Below are positions 47,915 through 56,893 of a stretch of 64,000 nucleotides of DNA, piece after piece (within the stretch, counting starts at the first letter, position 1; each line of letters begins with the position of its first letter). The notes below the pieces were generated by a model. That model was not told where the DNA came from, made no database searches, and was given only the letters and a program-made list of their open reading frames with translations. The stretch spans positions 496,001 to 560,000 of the forward strand of contig CAVXUA010000003.1 of the NCBI GenBank assembly GCA_963764825.1, in the 5' to 3' direction. A program made the translations under genes and the position numbers. This DNA comes from JAZGGS01 sp963764825. Lineage in GTDB: Bacteria > Bacteroidota > Ignavibacteria > Ignavibacteriales > Ignavibacteriaceae.

Positions 47915-49276
47915 ATGTTAAAAGCGAAAAATCATTTCATACTTGTTGTAACACTTCTTATTATTTTCCCTATATTTTTATCTGCTCAAGTTAAAGCAGG
48001 TGCCGATGCACTGGGAACACGCTCTTACGATGACTATGATAAGCCCGAATTCTGTGGAATATCCTGCCACACAGATTTTTATCAGCAATGGAAGCAGGCA
48101 ATGATGTCTCAGGCATATACACATCACTGGGATGAGATAGAATATTTTAAACTTGCTGTTCCGCATGCTGAAAAAGATGAAAAGGTTGCCGAGGTAAAAG
48201 CTGGATGTAATGGCTGCCATGCACCGATTTCTTTTCTTGCTGGTGATGTCCCGCCACCCCTACCTGAAATGAATTCAAGAGCTAATGAATCTGTTTCGTG
48301 CGATCTTTGCCATACCGTAACCGGATTTGAAGGGGACATTCCTCACAACTTTAACTGGATTTCTTCACCTGGAGATATTAAGTATGGTCCGAGAGGAACG
48401 GGAGAATCACCAGAACATGAAATTCAAAAATCTGATTTCATACAAACAGCAGATTTTTGCGGAACCTGCCATAATGAAATGAGTCCTTTTGGAGTATGGG
48501 TAAAATCAACTCATCTTGAATGGAAAGAAGGTCCTTATTCAAAAGAAGGAGTTCAATGCCAGAACTGCCACATGACGCAGGGAGAAGGCTTATCTGCGGA
48601 TGTTGGAAATAAATATCCAGATGTATGGCAGCATCTTTTCCATGGTGCACACGATCCAGGAAAAGTTAAAGGAACAATTGAGTTAAGAATTCATCCGGAT
48701 ATTCGTGAAGCTGAACCACTCGAAACTATTAGGTTTACTGTTGCTTTATTCAACCAGAAAACCGGGCACAAATTTCCTACTGGATCTGTTGAAGACAGAA
48801 TAATTTGGATGCATGTAGAGGCAGTTGATGCTGAAGGAAAAGTTTATCATCTGCCAGTTGATACAAAAGGATTTGAAGGTGAAGAGTACACCATTGCTGC
48901 CGATGTACTTGCTTACCAGGATATGGGAATTGCTCTTGATGATCCTAACTTTGAAGGAGTTCAGAGGGATGGAATTCCTATCGGCGATAGAATATTCAGG
49001 ATGGCTTATTTTGATCCGCAGGGAAGAATGACAATTCAGCAATGGAACACCGCGTCATTAGGCGTTGATTACAGGCTTGGACCGAAAGAAACAAAAATGG
49101 AAACATGCACATTTAATATTCCTGTTGATACTGCACCCGGACCAATGAAGGTTACTGCAGTTTTAAATTACCAAAAGCTTGTAAAGCCAGTTGCTGATCT
49201 TCTGGAAGTTCCTGATGATGAGGAAGAAATTATTAAAGTTAATGAGCACACAACGCTGGTAACTATTTTACCATAA
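47915..49276 (+). CDS. Exported multiheme c-type cytochrome (five heme sites)
   Basis: The 453-residue protein has a signal peptide ending LSAQ. The heme motifs in order are CGISCH (a CX3CH variant), CNGCH, CDLCH, CGTCH and CQNCH, all within the first 215 residues. Extra His residues (HTDFY, THHW, HLFHGAH) could be distal ligands. The arrangement is of the cytochrome c554 family. The second half (from about 250) is a beta-rich domain without heme motifs, with NQKTGHKFPTGSVEDR. The next gene encodes a heme-bearing outer-membrane barrel, so an electron route to the cell surface is likely. Confidence 0.85.
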   Translation: MLKAKNHFILVVTLLIIFPIFLSAQVKAGADALGTRSYDDYDKPEFCGISCHTDFYQQWKQAMMSQAYTHHWDEIEYFKLAVPHAEKDEKVAEVKAGCNGCHAPISFLAGDVPPPLPEMNSRANESVSCDLCHTVTGFEGDIPHNFNWISSPGDIKYGPRGTGESPEHEIQKSDFIQTADFCGTCHNEMSPFGVWVKSTHLEWKEGPYSKEGVQCQNCHMTQGEGLSADVGNKYPDVWQHLFHGAHDPGKVKGTIELRIHPDIREAEPLETIRFTVALFNQKTGHKFPTGSVEDRIIWMHVEAVDAEGKVYHLPVDTKGFEGEEYTIAADVLAYQDMGIALDDPNFEGVQRDGIPIGDRIFRMAYFDPQGRMTIQQWNTASLGVDYRLGPKETKMETCTFNIPVDTAPGPMKVTAVLNYQKLVKPVADLLEVPDDEEEIIKVNEHTTLVTILP

Positions 49277-49288
49277 ACTCATTTTGTC

Positions 49289-49328
49289 ATGCCGGACCTG
49301 CTTGCAGCAGTCAAGCTTGATCCGGCAT
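49289..49328. repeat. Intergenic inverted repeat (ATGCCGGA / TCCGGCAT)
   Basis: Arms at 49289-49296 and 49321-49328 flank a short inner hairpin (CTGC-N5-GCAG). It resembles the dispersed GTCATGCCGGA...TCCGGCATCC repeat found in many bacteria and could also act as a processing hairpin between the two heme-protein genes. Confidence 0.5.
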
Positions 49329-49372
49329 CCATTTCAAGCATTGAATAACAAGACAAAACATAAAGGAATAAA

Positions 49373-50566
49373 ATGAAAAAAATATTCACTACTTCGATTT
49401 TCATATCAATTATAATCCTAACTTTTGCGAGTGATCTGTTAGCAATTCCTGCCTTCGCAAGAAAATATAATATGTCTTGCAAAACATGTCACTCTCCATT
49501 TCCAACACTTAAAGCGTATGGCGATGAGTTTGCCGGGAATGGGTTTCAGTTTCCTGATAAAGATGCACCAAGATATTATATTGAAACCGGAGATGATAAA
49601 CTATCGCTGATAAGAGACTTTCCGCTGGCGGTAAGACTGGAAGGTCATGTTACTTACAATCAGGGAAATACTGAACAATCTGATTTCACAACACCAGTTG
49701 CATTCAAGCTTTTGACAGGTGGAACAATCACGAAGGACGTAGCATATTATGTTTATTACATTTTGGAAAATGGTGAAGTAGGAAAAATTGAGGATGCCTG
49801 GTTGATGTTTAATAATTTGTTTGGTAGCGAACTTGATGTTACTGTTGGTCAATTCCAGATTTCCGATCCCCTTTTTAAAAGAGAATTAAGATTAACAAAA
49901 GATGATTATTACATTTATAAAGTAAAACCAGGTCATTCAGATGTTGATCTTACCTATGATAGAGGAGTAATGCTCTCTTACGGATTTGATACCGGTACAG
50001 ATATAGTTTTGGAAATCATAAATGGAAATGGTATTGGTGAGAGCATAGCAAGCGGTAATTTTGATGATGATAATTATAAAAATGTCTTTGCAAGAATAAC
50101 ACAAGATGCGGGAGAAAATTTTCGTATAGGTGCTTTAGGATACTATGGAAACGAAGAAGAAACCGGCTTCTTTCCACCGTTTGAATACATAAATGAAGTT
50201 TGGATGCTTGGCGGAGATGCAACAATCTCTGTTGATCCATTCGATATTAATTTGCAGTATGTTGAAAGGAAAGATGGTAATCCGTCATTTTCAAGCCCGA
50301 GATTTTTAAACGATTATTCTGAAACCATAAAAACGCGTGGCGGTTTTGCCGAAATTATTTACAGACCGCAAGGAGATGAAAGCAATTGGTATAGTGTAGC
50401 GCTGTTTAACTGGATTGAATCTAATCAAACAGAATTAAACCTTAAACAGCTGGGAATTCATTTCGGTTATCTGCTAACCAGAAATATAAGATTAGTTACA
50501 GAGTACTCTCATAACTTTACAGGTGAGTATGGGAAAATTGGCTTGGGGTTTGTAACCGCATTCTGA
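49373..50566 (+). CDS. Monoheme outer-membrane beta-barrel (porin-cytochrome fusion type)
   Basis: The 397-residue product has a signal peptide ending DLLA. A short heme domain follows at once: IPAFARKYNMSCKTCHSPFP, then LKAYGDEFAGNGFQ. This IPAFARKY..C..CH start marks a group of heme-tagged barrels. The remaining ~330 residues are amphipathic strands (VDLTYDRGVMLSYGF, FRIGALGYYGNEEETGF) ending in Phe (IGLGFVTAF). A single chain with both heme and barrel could pass electrons through the outer membrane together with the five-heme cytochrome encoded upstream. The direction of electron flow is not known. Confidence 0.8.
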   Translation: MKKIFTTSIFISIIILTFASDLLAIPAFARKYNMSCKTCHSPFPTLKAYGDEFAGNGFQFPDKDAPRYYIETGDDKLSLIRDFPLAVRLEGHVTYNQGNTEQSDFTTPVAFKLLTGGTITKDVAYYVYYILENGEVGKIEDAWLMFNNLFGSELDVTVGQFQISDPLFKRELRLTKDDYYIYKVKPGHSDVDLTYDRGVMLSYGFDTGTDIVLEIINGNGIGESIASGNFDDDNYKNVFARITQDAGENFRIGALGYYGNEEETGFFPPFEYINEVWMLGGDATISVDPFDINLQYVERKDGNPSFSSPRFLNDYSETIKTRGGFAEIIYRPQGDESNWYSVALFNWIESNQTELNLKQLGIHFGYLLTRNIRLVTEYSHNFTGEYGKIGLGFVTAF

Positions 50567-50586
50567 AAAGAAGGATGCAGCATTTT

Positions 50587-50616
50587 AAGAGGAGTGCAGC
50601 CACTCCTCTTTTTTTT
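50587..50616 (+). terminator. Terminator after the heme-barrel gene
   Basis: AAGAGGAGTG pairs with CACTCCTCTT across a four-base loop and is followed by eight Ts, closing the cytochrome operon. Confidence 0.88.
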
Positions 50617-50674
50617 ATCCGTTTGTAATTCAGTACCTTTAAGTATTATTTACGTCTAACACCCTGAGAAGATT

Positions 50675-51163
50675 ATGGATAAGAATAAATTTCTGTGTGA
50701 TACTTGCAAACTTGAAATTCAAACTGCTTCCGATTTTTGCCCGCGCTGCGGAACTATCTTTATAGAAGAAGTTAAATGTGAAAATCATCCCACCTTTGAA
50801 GCTGAAGGAGTTTGCGTTATCTGTGCAAAACCGTGTTGTAAAAAATGTGGATATGCAGGCAAGGATGTTTTTTTGTGCAATGAACACGAAAATATTGAAA
50901 CTTACCAGGGTCTTGCAAAAGTTTATGGAACATTTGATGAAATTCAAATTCAGTTTATTAAACAATGCCTGGAAGAAAAAGGACTTCACCCATTCATTTT
51001 TTCTAAAAAATCTACCGCTATGCACCTAGGTGGAATTGATAATGCCCTAATTACTTCAGCAATCAATCCGGGTAAAAATAGTGTAATGAACGAAATAAAA
51101 CTGCTAATTCCTTTTTCTGAAATGATTGAAGCCAAAGAAACTATAGATGAACTTGAATTATAA
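50675..51163 (+). CDS. Zinc-ribbon, B-box-like and DUF2007 protein
   Basis: The 162-residue protein begins with a zinc ribbon (LCDTCKLEI...FCPRCG, about 7-25). A B-box-like Cys/His cluster follows (CENHPTFEAEGVCVICAKPC, CCKKCGYAGKDVFLCNEHE). The C-terminal ~70 residues match DUF2007, a putative signal-transducing domain (VYGTFDEIQIQFIKQCLEEK, LLIPFSEMIEAKETIDEL). Such proteins probably mediate protein contacts. There is no clear operon partner: a terminator lies before it and 184 bases after it. Function is unknown. Confidence 0.72.
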   Translation: MDKNKFLCDTCKLEIQTASDFCPRCGTIFIEEVKCENHPTFEAEGVCVICAKPCCKKCGYAGKDVFLCNEHENIETYQGLAKVYGTFDEIQIQFIKQCLEEKGLHPFIFSKKSTAMHLGGIDNALITSAINPGKNSVMNEIKLLIPFSEMIEAKETIDELEL

Positions 51164-51347
51164 CAGCAAATCTCACCTTTTTCCTGCTTCTCGAAATTAG
51201 GAATAATAAAATATCCCATCTTCTTAAAAATGATAATAACTATCTGTAATTTTGCTTAAATTCACATATCAGCATGGTTTGTGCTGGCATATATATTGCG
51301 CCACACAAACAACAAAAAGCATTTTTCATCATTAATCAAGCAGTAAA

Positions 51348-51596
51348 ATGATTAAAGGAACAGTTGAAATTGATGGCAAGATATGCAAGGGTTGCGAACT
51401 TTGCATTATAGCCTGCCCACAGGATGGACTTCAATTATCCACACAATTTAACGATAAGGGTTATAGGTTTGTAGAATTAATACAGGATAACTGTACTGGT
51501 TGTGTAAACTGCGCACTTGTTTGCCCTGAAGCAGCAATAACTGTTTACCGGCAGCCGAAACCCGCGAAAAAAGCTGCAGAAAAAAAAGTCGGCTAA
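51348..51596 (+). CDS. 2-oxoacid:ferredoxin oxidoreductase delta subunit (ferredoxin)
   Basis: This 82-residue ferredoxin has two complete [4Fe-4S] motifs, CKGCELCIIACP and CTGCVNCALVCP. The tail PKPAKKAAEKKVG is Lys/Ala-rich. It is the first gene of the four-gene operon that encodes a KorABCD/VorABCD-type enzyme and carries electrons from the TPP subunit to external ferredoxin. The alpha subunit starts 37 bases downstream. Confidence 0.9.
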   Translation: MIKGTVEIDGKICKGCELCIIACPQDGLQLSTQFNDKGYRFVELIQDNCTGCVNCALVCPEAAITVYRQPKPAKKAAEKKVG

Positions 51597-51633
51597 ACTA
51601 GAGACACTAATTTTTGCATAAAGGTTTGTAACT

Positions 51634-52728
51634 ATGGAAGAAAAGAAAAATAATAAGAGTGAAGCCCGGTTAATGAAGGGAAACGAAGCGCTGGCTGAAG
51701 CTGCTATACGCGCTAACATCGATGCCTATTTTGGTTATCCCATCACTCCACAATCAGAAATTCTCGAATACCTTGAACGAGAAATACCAAAACGCCATGG
51801 TCTAGTACTTCAAGCAGAAAGTGAAATTGCTTCTATCAATATGATTTATGGAGCTGCAGGTGCTGGTGCAAGAGTTATGACATCATCATCCAGCCCCGGA
51901 ATAAGTTTGATGCAGGAAGGGCTTTCTTATATTGCTTCTGCACAACTTCCATGTCTTGTTGTTAACGTTGTGCGTGGTGGACCAGGATTAGGTACTATCC
52001 AACCATCGCAAGGAGATTATTTCCAGGCAACAAAAGGCGGCGGGCATGGCGATTATCACTTAATTGTTCTCGCACCTTCTTCTGTTCAGGAGATGGCAGA
52101 CTTTGTTTTCGATGGATTCAAGCTTGCTGAAAAATACAGGAATCCTGCAATGATTTTGACTGATGGTGCACTTGGGCAGATGATGGAAAAAGTTATACTG
52201 CCTGAGGAAGGATCGCTTGAACAACCAAAAACACCGTGGGCTACTACCGGTAAGCCTAAATCAAGGGATCATAACATAATAACTTCCTTGTTTATTCAAC
52301 CTGAAAAGATGGAAGAAGTTAATCATGAACTTCAGGAAAAATATAAACAAATTCAGAAGGAAGTTCGTTACGAAGAAATTATGATTGATGATGCTGATAT
52401 AGTGCTTGTTGCGTTCGGTTTATCATCAAGGATTTGCCAGAAGGCAGTTGATATTACTCGTGAAAAAGGTATTAAAGTTGGATTGCATAGACCGATAACG
52501 CTTTATCCATATCCCTATGAAAGATTAAAGGAACTTGCAGATAAAGTAGATTTTATGATGTCCGTTGAGATGAATGCCGGGCAGATGGTTGAGGATGTTA
52601 AGCTGGCAGTTGAAGGTAAAGTTCCGGTTTATTTTAAAGGTAGAATGGGCGGAATGATCCCAACTCCTGAAGATATAGTTGAAGAAATAGAAATGAAAAT
52701 TGAAAAACAAAGTGTACCTCAAGTTTAA
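51634..52728 (+). CDS. 2-oxoacid:ferredoxin oxidoreductase alpha subunit (VorB/KorA type)
   Basis: The 364-residue subunit opens with LMKGNEALAEAAIRANIDAY, then FGYPITPQSEILEYL and QAESEIASINMIYGAAGAGA. RVMTSSSSPGISLMQEGLSY and VRGGPGLGTIQPSQGDYFQA are hallmarks of the branched-chain (VorB) and 2-oxoglutarate (KorA) alpha subunits. It forms the pyrimidine-binding half of the TPP site. The motif set looks most like VorB (3-methyl-2-oxobutanoate), but substrate choice between branched-chain oxoacids and 2-oxoglutarate cannot be settled from sequence reading. It is intact. Confidence 0.88.
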   Translation: MEEKKNNKSEARLMKGNEALAEAAIRANIDAYFGYPITPQSEILEYLEREIPKRHGLVLQAESEIASINMIYGAAGAGARVMTSSSSPGISLMQEGLSYIASAQLPCLVVNVVRGGPGLGTIQPSQGDYFQATKGGGHGDYHLIVLAPSSVQEMADFVFDGFKLAEKYRNPAMILTDGALGQMMEKVILPEEGSLEQPKTPWATTGKPKSRDHNIITSLFIQPEKMEEVNHELQEKYKQIQKEVRYEEIMIDDADIVLVAFGLSSRICQKAVDITREKGIKVGLHRPITLYPYPYERLKELADKVDFMMSVEMNAGQMVEDVKLAVEGKVPVYFKGRMGGMIPTPEDIVEEIEMKIEKQSVPQV

Positions 52729-52756
52729 GCCAAAGGCTTATAAATAGGAGATAATT

Positions 52757-53554
52757 ATGTCGCTAGAAAGACCATCAACTTTAGACTTTCCACCCGAAGC
52801 GGAAGGAATGGACCAGGTTTATTGCAGACCTGATACGTTAACCGATGTTCCTTTCCATTACTGTCCCGGGTGCGCGCACAGCGTAGTGCACAGGGTGTTA
52901 ATGGAAGTTATACAAGAATTGAATATACAGGATAAAACAATTGGCGTAGCACCAGTCGGATGTTCTGTGTTTGCCTATAACTATATGAATGTTGATATGC
53001 AGGAAGCTGCTCATGGCAGGGCGACCGCTGTTGCAACGGGAGTTAAAAGAGTTTTACCGGAGCAATATGTTTTTTCTTACCAGGGTGACGGAGATCTTGC
53101 TGCGATTGGCACTGCAGAAACAATTCATACTGTTAACAGGGGAGAAAACATCTTGATGGTGTTTGTAAATAACGGTATTTACGGAATGACTGGCGGACAG
53201 ATGGCTCCAACAACATTAGTTGGTCAGGTTACTACAACTTCACCTTACGGAAGAGAAACTGCATCGGTTGGACACCCTTTAAAAATTGCAGATATGCTCG
53301 TTCAGTTGCCCGGTGCTTATTACATTACCCGCCAGGCAGTTCATACTGCTAATGCTGTTAGAAAGCTGAAGAAAGCTTTTATAAAATCTTTTAATTACCA
53401 GAAGGAAAAGAAGGGAACCTGTTTTGTGGAAGTTGTTTCCAATTGTCCTTCAGGATGGAAGATGACCCCGGTTGAATCAATAAAATATATTGAAGATGAA
53501 ATGTTTCCTATTTACCCGCTCGGCGATCTGAAAAAACCGGAAGTTGCCAAATAA
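52757..53554 (+). CDS. 2-oxoacid:ferredoxin oxidoreductase beta subunit (TPP-binding)
   Basis: The 265-residue subunit has the Cys motif HYCPGCAHSVVHR, the TPP/Mg2+ motif YQGDGDLAAIGTAETIH and NNGIYGMTGGQMAPTT. These identify the TPP-binding beta subunit of the KorB/VorA family. It decarboxylates the oxoacid and feeds electrons to the delta ferredoxin. It sits 28 bases after alpha and 28 bases before gamma, in a single operon. A protein-degrading lifestyle would supply its amino-acid-derived substrates. Confidence 0.9.
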   Translation: MSLERPSTLDFPPEAEGMDQVYCRPDTLTDVPFHYCPGCAHSVVHRVLMEVIQELNIQDKTIGVAPVGCSVFAYNYMNVDMQEAAHGRATAVATGVKRVLPEQYVFSYQGDGDLAAIGTAETIHTVNRGENILMVFVNNGIYGMTGGQMAPTTLVGQVTTTSPYGRETASVGHPLKIADMLVQLPGAYYITRQAVHTANAVRKLKKAFIKSFNYQKEKKGTCFVEVVSNCPSGWKMTPVESIKYIEDEMFPIYPLGDLKKPEVAK

Positions 53555-53582
53555 TTTTTAATGCTAATAAAGGAATTATAAA

Positions 53583-54146
53583 ATGCACAAAGTTCAGGAA
53601 ATAATTTTTGCCGGATTTGGAGGGCAGGGAGTCCTGTCAATGGGACAAATTATTGCTTACGCGGGATTGACTGAAGGTAAAGAAGTTAGCTGGATGCCGT
53701 CTTACGGACCCGAAATGCGTGGAGGAACTGCAAACTGTATTGTTATCGTATCCGAAAAAAGAATTAGTTCCCCAATCATTACCCGCTTTGACACAGCAAT
53801 TTTACTTAACCAGCCTTCGCTTGATAAATTTGAAAGCGCAGTTAAACCGGGCGGATTATTGATGTATGAAAAATCTACAATCATTAATCCACCAACTCGT
53901 GATGATATCGATGTAATTTGCATACCAGCGATTGAAGAAGCGGATAAACTTGAAGTGAAACAGGTTGCAAATATGATACTGGTAGGTGCATTCCTTGAAA
54001 AAATACCGATTGTAAGTATGAACACAATTGTAAATACATTAAAGAAGGTATTACCGGAACATCGCCATAAACTAATTCCTGTTAATGAAAAAGCTCTTGC
54101 TCGTGGTAAGGAACTTATAATTGAAACAGAAAAGGTATCAGCTTGA
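53583..54146 (+). CDS. 2-oxoacid:ferredoxin oxidoreductase gamma subunit
   Basis: The 187-residue subunit has the family signature IIFAGFGGQGVLSMGQIIAY near the start, SYGPEMRGGTANCIV, and LVGAFLEKIP further on. It forms part of the alpha-gamma core and binds coenzyme A in the oxoacid oxidoreductases. The gene is intact and completes the set delta, alpha, beta, gamma. The next small gene follows after about 30 bases and may be the last member of the operon. Confidence 0.9.
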   Translation: MHKVQEIIFAGFGGQGVLSMGQIIAYAGLTEGKEVSWMPSYGPEMRGGTANCIVIVSEKRISSPIITRFDTAILLNQPSLDKFESAVKPGGLLMYEKSTIINPPTRDDIDVICIPAIEEADKLEVKQVANMILVGAFLEKIPIVSMNTIVNTLKKVLPEHRHKLIPVNEKALARGKELIIETEKVSA

Positions 54147-54176
54147 TTTTTGTTCACCTAAAATATGGGACTAAAA

Positions 54177-54446
54177 ATGGCAGAGTATAATGCCGATTGC
54201 CAGCACGCCTGTAAAAATACCTGTGCATCTTTAAATGAAGCACTTCGGAAAGAAACTGCAATAATAAAATTTTACGAAGGTATGGTTGATGAATGCGGAA
54301 TACCGGAGGTAAAGACATTTATGGATGAGTTGGTTGATGACAAACGAAAATTGATCTTGCGATTAATTCAAAAATTGAACGAAATCCACGTGCGCTCGCA
54401 GACTATTGATGGGGTTACTTCCAGCTTTGATGATGGTGAAGTTTAA
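54177..54446 (+). CDS. Short helical protein at the end of the oxoacid oxidoreductase operon
   Basis: Starting at ATG 54177 (the GGGA before it fits a ribosome site; ATG 54165 is also in frame), the product is 89 residues. It has an N-terminal Cys cluster (DCQHACKNTC) and two helices (EALRKETAIIKFYEGMVDEC, FMDELVDDKRKLILRLIQKL). The ExxxxxFYE pattern recalls half of a rubrerythrin-like ferritin fold. It could be a small metal-binding partner of the enzyme, but that is inference from position. No family is recognised with certainty. Confidence 0.6.
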   Translation: MAEYNADCQHACKNTCASLNEALRKETAIIKFYEGMVDECGIPEVKTFMDELVDDKRKLILRLIQKLNEIHVRSQTIDGVTSSFDDGEV

Positions 54447-54556
54447 AGAGCGAAATTCATTTCTTAGCCAGGTAAATTAAACATAATTGACATCGCAGGG
54501 GAGAATGTTTATATTTATATCCTAAATTTTAAAACGAGTTCTTAATAATTTTACAT

Positions 54557-54629
<73 letters not shown>

Positions 54630-54640
54630 CTAAAACAAAA

Positions 54641-54667
54641 AAACCCAGCCTGATGGCTGGGTTTTTT
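54641..54667 (+). terminator. Terminator after tRNA-fMet
   Basis: AACCCAGCC pairs with GGCTGGGTT across the loop TGAT and is followed by six Ts. Confidence 0.92.
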
Positions 54668-54982
54668 GTTTTAAATAGTAATAGGAAAAGTCTTGTGTCC
54701 AGCTTGCACGCCGAAACGATTTATCCAGCGTAGCAAGACGATATGAGGTTTTAATTTTATGAATAAGATTTACTCTATCAAAAGTATATATTCAGACCTA
54801 AGTAGGCACAAAGTTGTATTAATAAAAAGATTTTTATTTTATTGATTGTGAACCTTAGCTCATCTTTTGATTATCACTTCAATTATTTAACTTTAACATA
54901 CATTTAGTTGCTAATATAAAACTAAACATAACATTTGTTTAGAAATTAATAAAACAAACAAAATATCTAAAAGGAAAATTAT
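54668..54982. other. Intergenic region after tRNA-fMet
   Basis: This AT-rich stretch of about 315 bases carries no coding signal or RNA that I can recognise. The last 20 bases hold AAAGGAAA, the ribosome site of the next gene. Confidence 0.4.
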
Positions 54983-55288
54983 ATGCCTGTAAAACCGAGT
55001 GAAAAAGAGGAAGAATATTTTGCAAGATTAGAATTTGAGGAGAAGAAAAAACGAGAGAAGGAAAGGATTGCTAGGCTTGAAGCTGATGAGAAGAAAAGAC
55101 TAAAGGAGTTACATCATATGCGTTGTCCAAAATGCGGTATGCAACTTATTGAAATAAATTATAAAGGAATTGCGGTTGACAAATGCTCTTCTTGTGAAGG
55201 GATATGGCTAGATGCCGGGGAACTTGAAGCAGTGTCTAAGTTTGAGGGTACGGGTAAAGACAAATGGTATAAAGTACTTAAGAAATAA
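54983..55288 (+). CDS. Small coiled-coil zinc-ribbon protein (zf-TFIIB type)
   Basis: The 101-residue protein has a highly charged helical N-terminus (about 5-45, EEKKKREKERIARLEADEKK), then a TFIIB-type zinc ribbon (MRCPKCGMQLIEINYKGIAV, DKCSSCEGIWLDAGELEAV). Four Cys ligands in two CxxC pairs are present. Members occur widely in bacteria without assigned roles. It stands alone, downstream of the initiator tRNA. It is intact. Confidence 0.82.
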   Translation: MPVKPSEKEEEYFARLEFEEKKKREKERIARLEADEKKRLKELHHMRCPKCGMQLIEINYKGIAVDKCSSCEGIWLDAGELEAVSKFEGTGKDKWYKVLKK

Positions 55289-55524
55289 TCTGTTCGACCC
55301 CTACTGGATTGCAGAAGGAGAATGGACTAATCAAAATTAGAAAAATATAAAATTAGTGGGAGAGAACTCTAGCATTACAACTAAATCTTCAGGTTGCTGA
55401 AATACTAAAAAAGAATATGGATCTAATGAGATTTAAATAGAAGCGAAATGAGTTTTTAGTGTTAACCGGTTAAAATTTTTTACCGGGATGGTAATTGTAA
55501 GTATTAGAATTATGGTGAGCAGTT

Positions 55525-55695
55525 TTAGCTTCTTACTAGTTCTATTGAGGTCTTCCTATCCCAAACAAGTTCCTTCTTAACCTGTTCCATTCCGTACTTT
55601 GGAATGTGGATCTCAATCGGATCATTAACATTAAAATCAAGGCTCAGTTGGTTTCTGTTTTTCTTTACGGAATTCTTCCTGCGTCCTCTTCTCAT
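55525..55695 (-). CDS. Possible small basic protein (56 residues)
   Basis: On the minus strand an ATG at 55695 opens a short frame: a strongly basic start (MRRGRRKNSVKKNRNQ), then SLDFNVNDPIEIHIPKYGM and a charged end. It has no clear ribosome site and no family that I recognise. It lies in an otherwise empty 618-base gap (55289-55906). It could be a small real protein or the broken end of a lost gene. The remaining gap sequence shows nothing else apart from the terminator near 55860. Confidence 0.3.
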   Translation of the reverse strand: MRRGRRKNSVKKNRNQLSLDFNVNDPIEIHIPKYGMEQVKKELVWDRKTSIELVRS

Positions 55696-55845
55696 CGTAT
55701 AAAATTTTGTGGTAAAATTAGTCTGGATTATTCTTAAATCTCTGTCTTACAATCTCAAAGTGTTATCACAAACCTGCAATAATTTTTCCACTAAGTCAAA
55801 TGAAATTAAAAAAATATTTCCTTGCTATTGATAATTATTTAAAAA

Positions 55846-55874
55846 TAAAAACCCGGGAAGGCAAATCCCCGGGC
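55846..55874 (-). terminator. Terminator of the HEAT-repeat gene
   Basis: On the minus strand, CCCGGG at 55873-55868 pairs with CCCGGG at 55857-55852, and a TTTTTATTTTT tract follows. It sits directly after the stop of the gene at 55907. Confidence 0.8.
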
Positions 55875-55906
55875 TGTGGAGAAGAGATTAGATTTTTTTG
55901 GCGGTA

Positions 55907-56350
55907 CTAATCAATCACCGCGTACGTTTTATCTTCACCTTTAACATCGGCTCGCTGATTACTTCGGAGGTAATCGTAATAAAATTTTGCAGCCAGTTTG
56001 CTAACTCTTTCACTTTCATCGAACCGGATTGCCTGTTTTACAGCAAATATTGAAATTGGAGTACCAATTTTATAAAGAGCAAGAGCCGCACATATTCTAA
56101 CTTCATCACTCTCATCATTCCTCAATAGTCTCATTAACGGAATTATTCCCTCGGTAACATTAAGCTCACCCAGCAGATACGCGCTGCTAGTTTTAAGTCC
56201 TGTATTGTTTGATTTTAATCCCTCAATTAAGCTTAAAACTGTGTTAGGCGAATTTTCATATTTTTTTGTTGGATTATCACCAGCAAAAGCTATGGTGGAT
56301 AAAGTGATTATTAGAATTAGTACTGTAGTAATTACTGTAAAGTTTTTCAT
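55907..56350 (-). CDS. Small secreted HEAT-repeat protein
   Basis: The 147-residue product has a signal peptide (MKNFTVITTVLILIITLSTI then AFAG). It has about three HEAT-like helical hairpins (NTGLKTSSAYLLGELNVTEG, DEVRICAALALYKIGTPISI, SERVSKLAAKFYYDYLRS). HEAT arrays usually hold other proteins. It is exported, possibly periplasmic. It is divergently oriented to the M16 peptidase across a 540-base gap and has its own terminator, so it appears to be a single-gene unit. Confidence 0.75.
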   Translation of the reverse strand: MKNFTVITTVLILIITLSTIAFAGDNPTKKYENSPNTVLSLIEGLKSNNTGLKTSSAYLLGELNVTEGIIPLMRLLRNDESDEVRICAALALYKIGTPISIFAVKQAIRFDESERVSKLAAKFYYDYLRSNQRADVKGEDKTYAVID

Positions 56351-56893
56351 TTTCTCTCCATTTTGGTTTGTTTAAAAAATATTTTTCCTAATTACTCTTA
56401 AGACTCGTTAAAACAGGCAATTGTTTTAAATACTTAACAGATGGTACTATGGCTAAATGAAGGGTGAAAAAGTATGCCGGGCAAAGTTGTAAGGTTTCAT
56501 TATAGAATTTAAGGGGACTCCTTTGTTACATTTAATAACACAAATTCTATTGCTCTTATTTTTTTTTGAGTAACGAACCAGAACACTGATTAACGAATTA
56601 AGAAGTAAATATATTTCGGAAATCTACATTCGTTAATCCGTAGACTTCATCTCCGAGACGAGTCGATATTCGAAATTCAACTAAAAAAGTTTTGGACAGA
56701 TGTGCAACAGAAATTAAATTAACTTAAACACTCAACCCACTTTTAGCAATTTCCCTTCCTTTTCTAATATTTACATATACCAATAGGATAAATACTCAAC
56801 CGCTCATCCCTTAAAGGTTGAAGTTTACCGGTTATTTTGTTCAATTAACCACTCATTTTAAGAAATAATATGATTTATCAAATCGGAGGCATA
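56351..56893. other. Intergenic region upstream of the M16 peptidase
   Basis: These 543 bases have no recognisable gene. They contain CAACC and GGTTG arms at about 56797-56820 and a palindrome-like GAGACGAGTC stretch near 56654, neither clear enough to name. Promoters for the HEAT protein and the M16 gene must be here. Confidence 0.4.
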
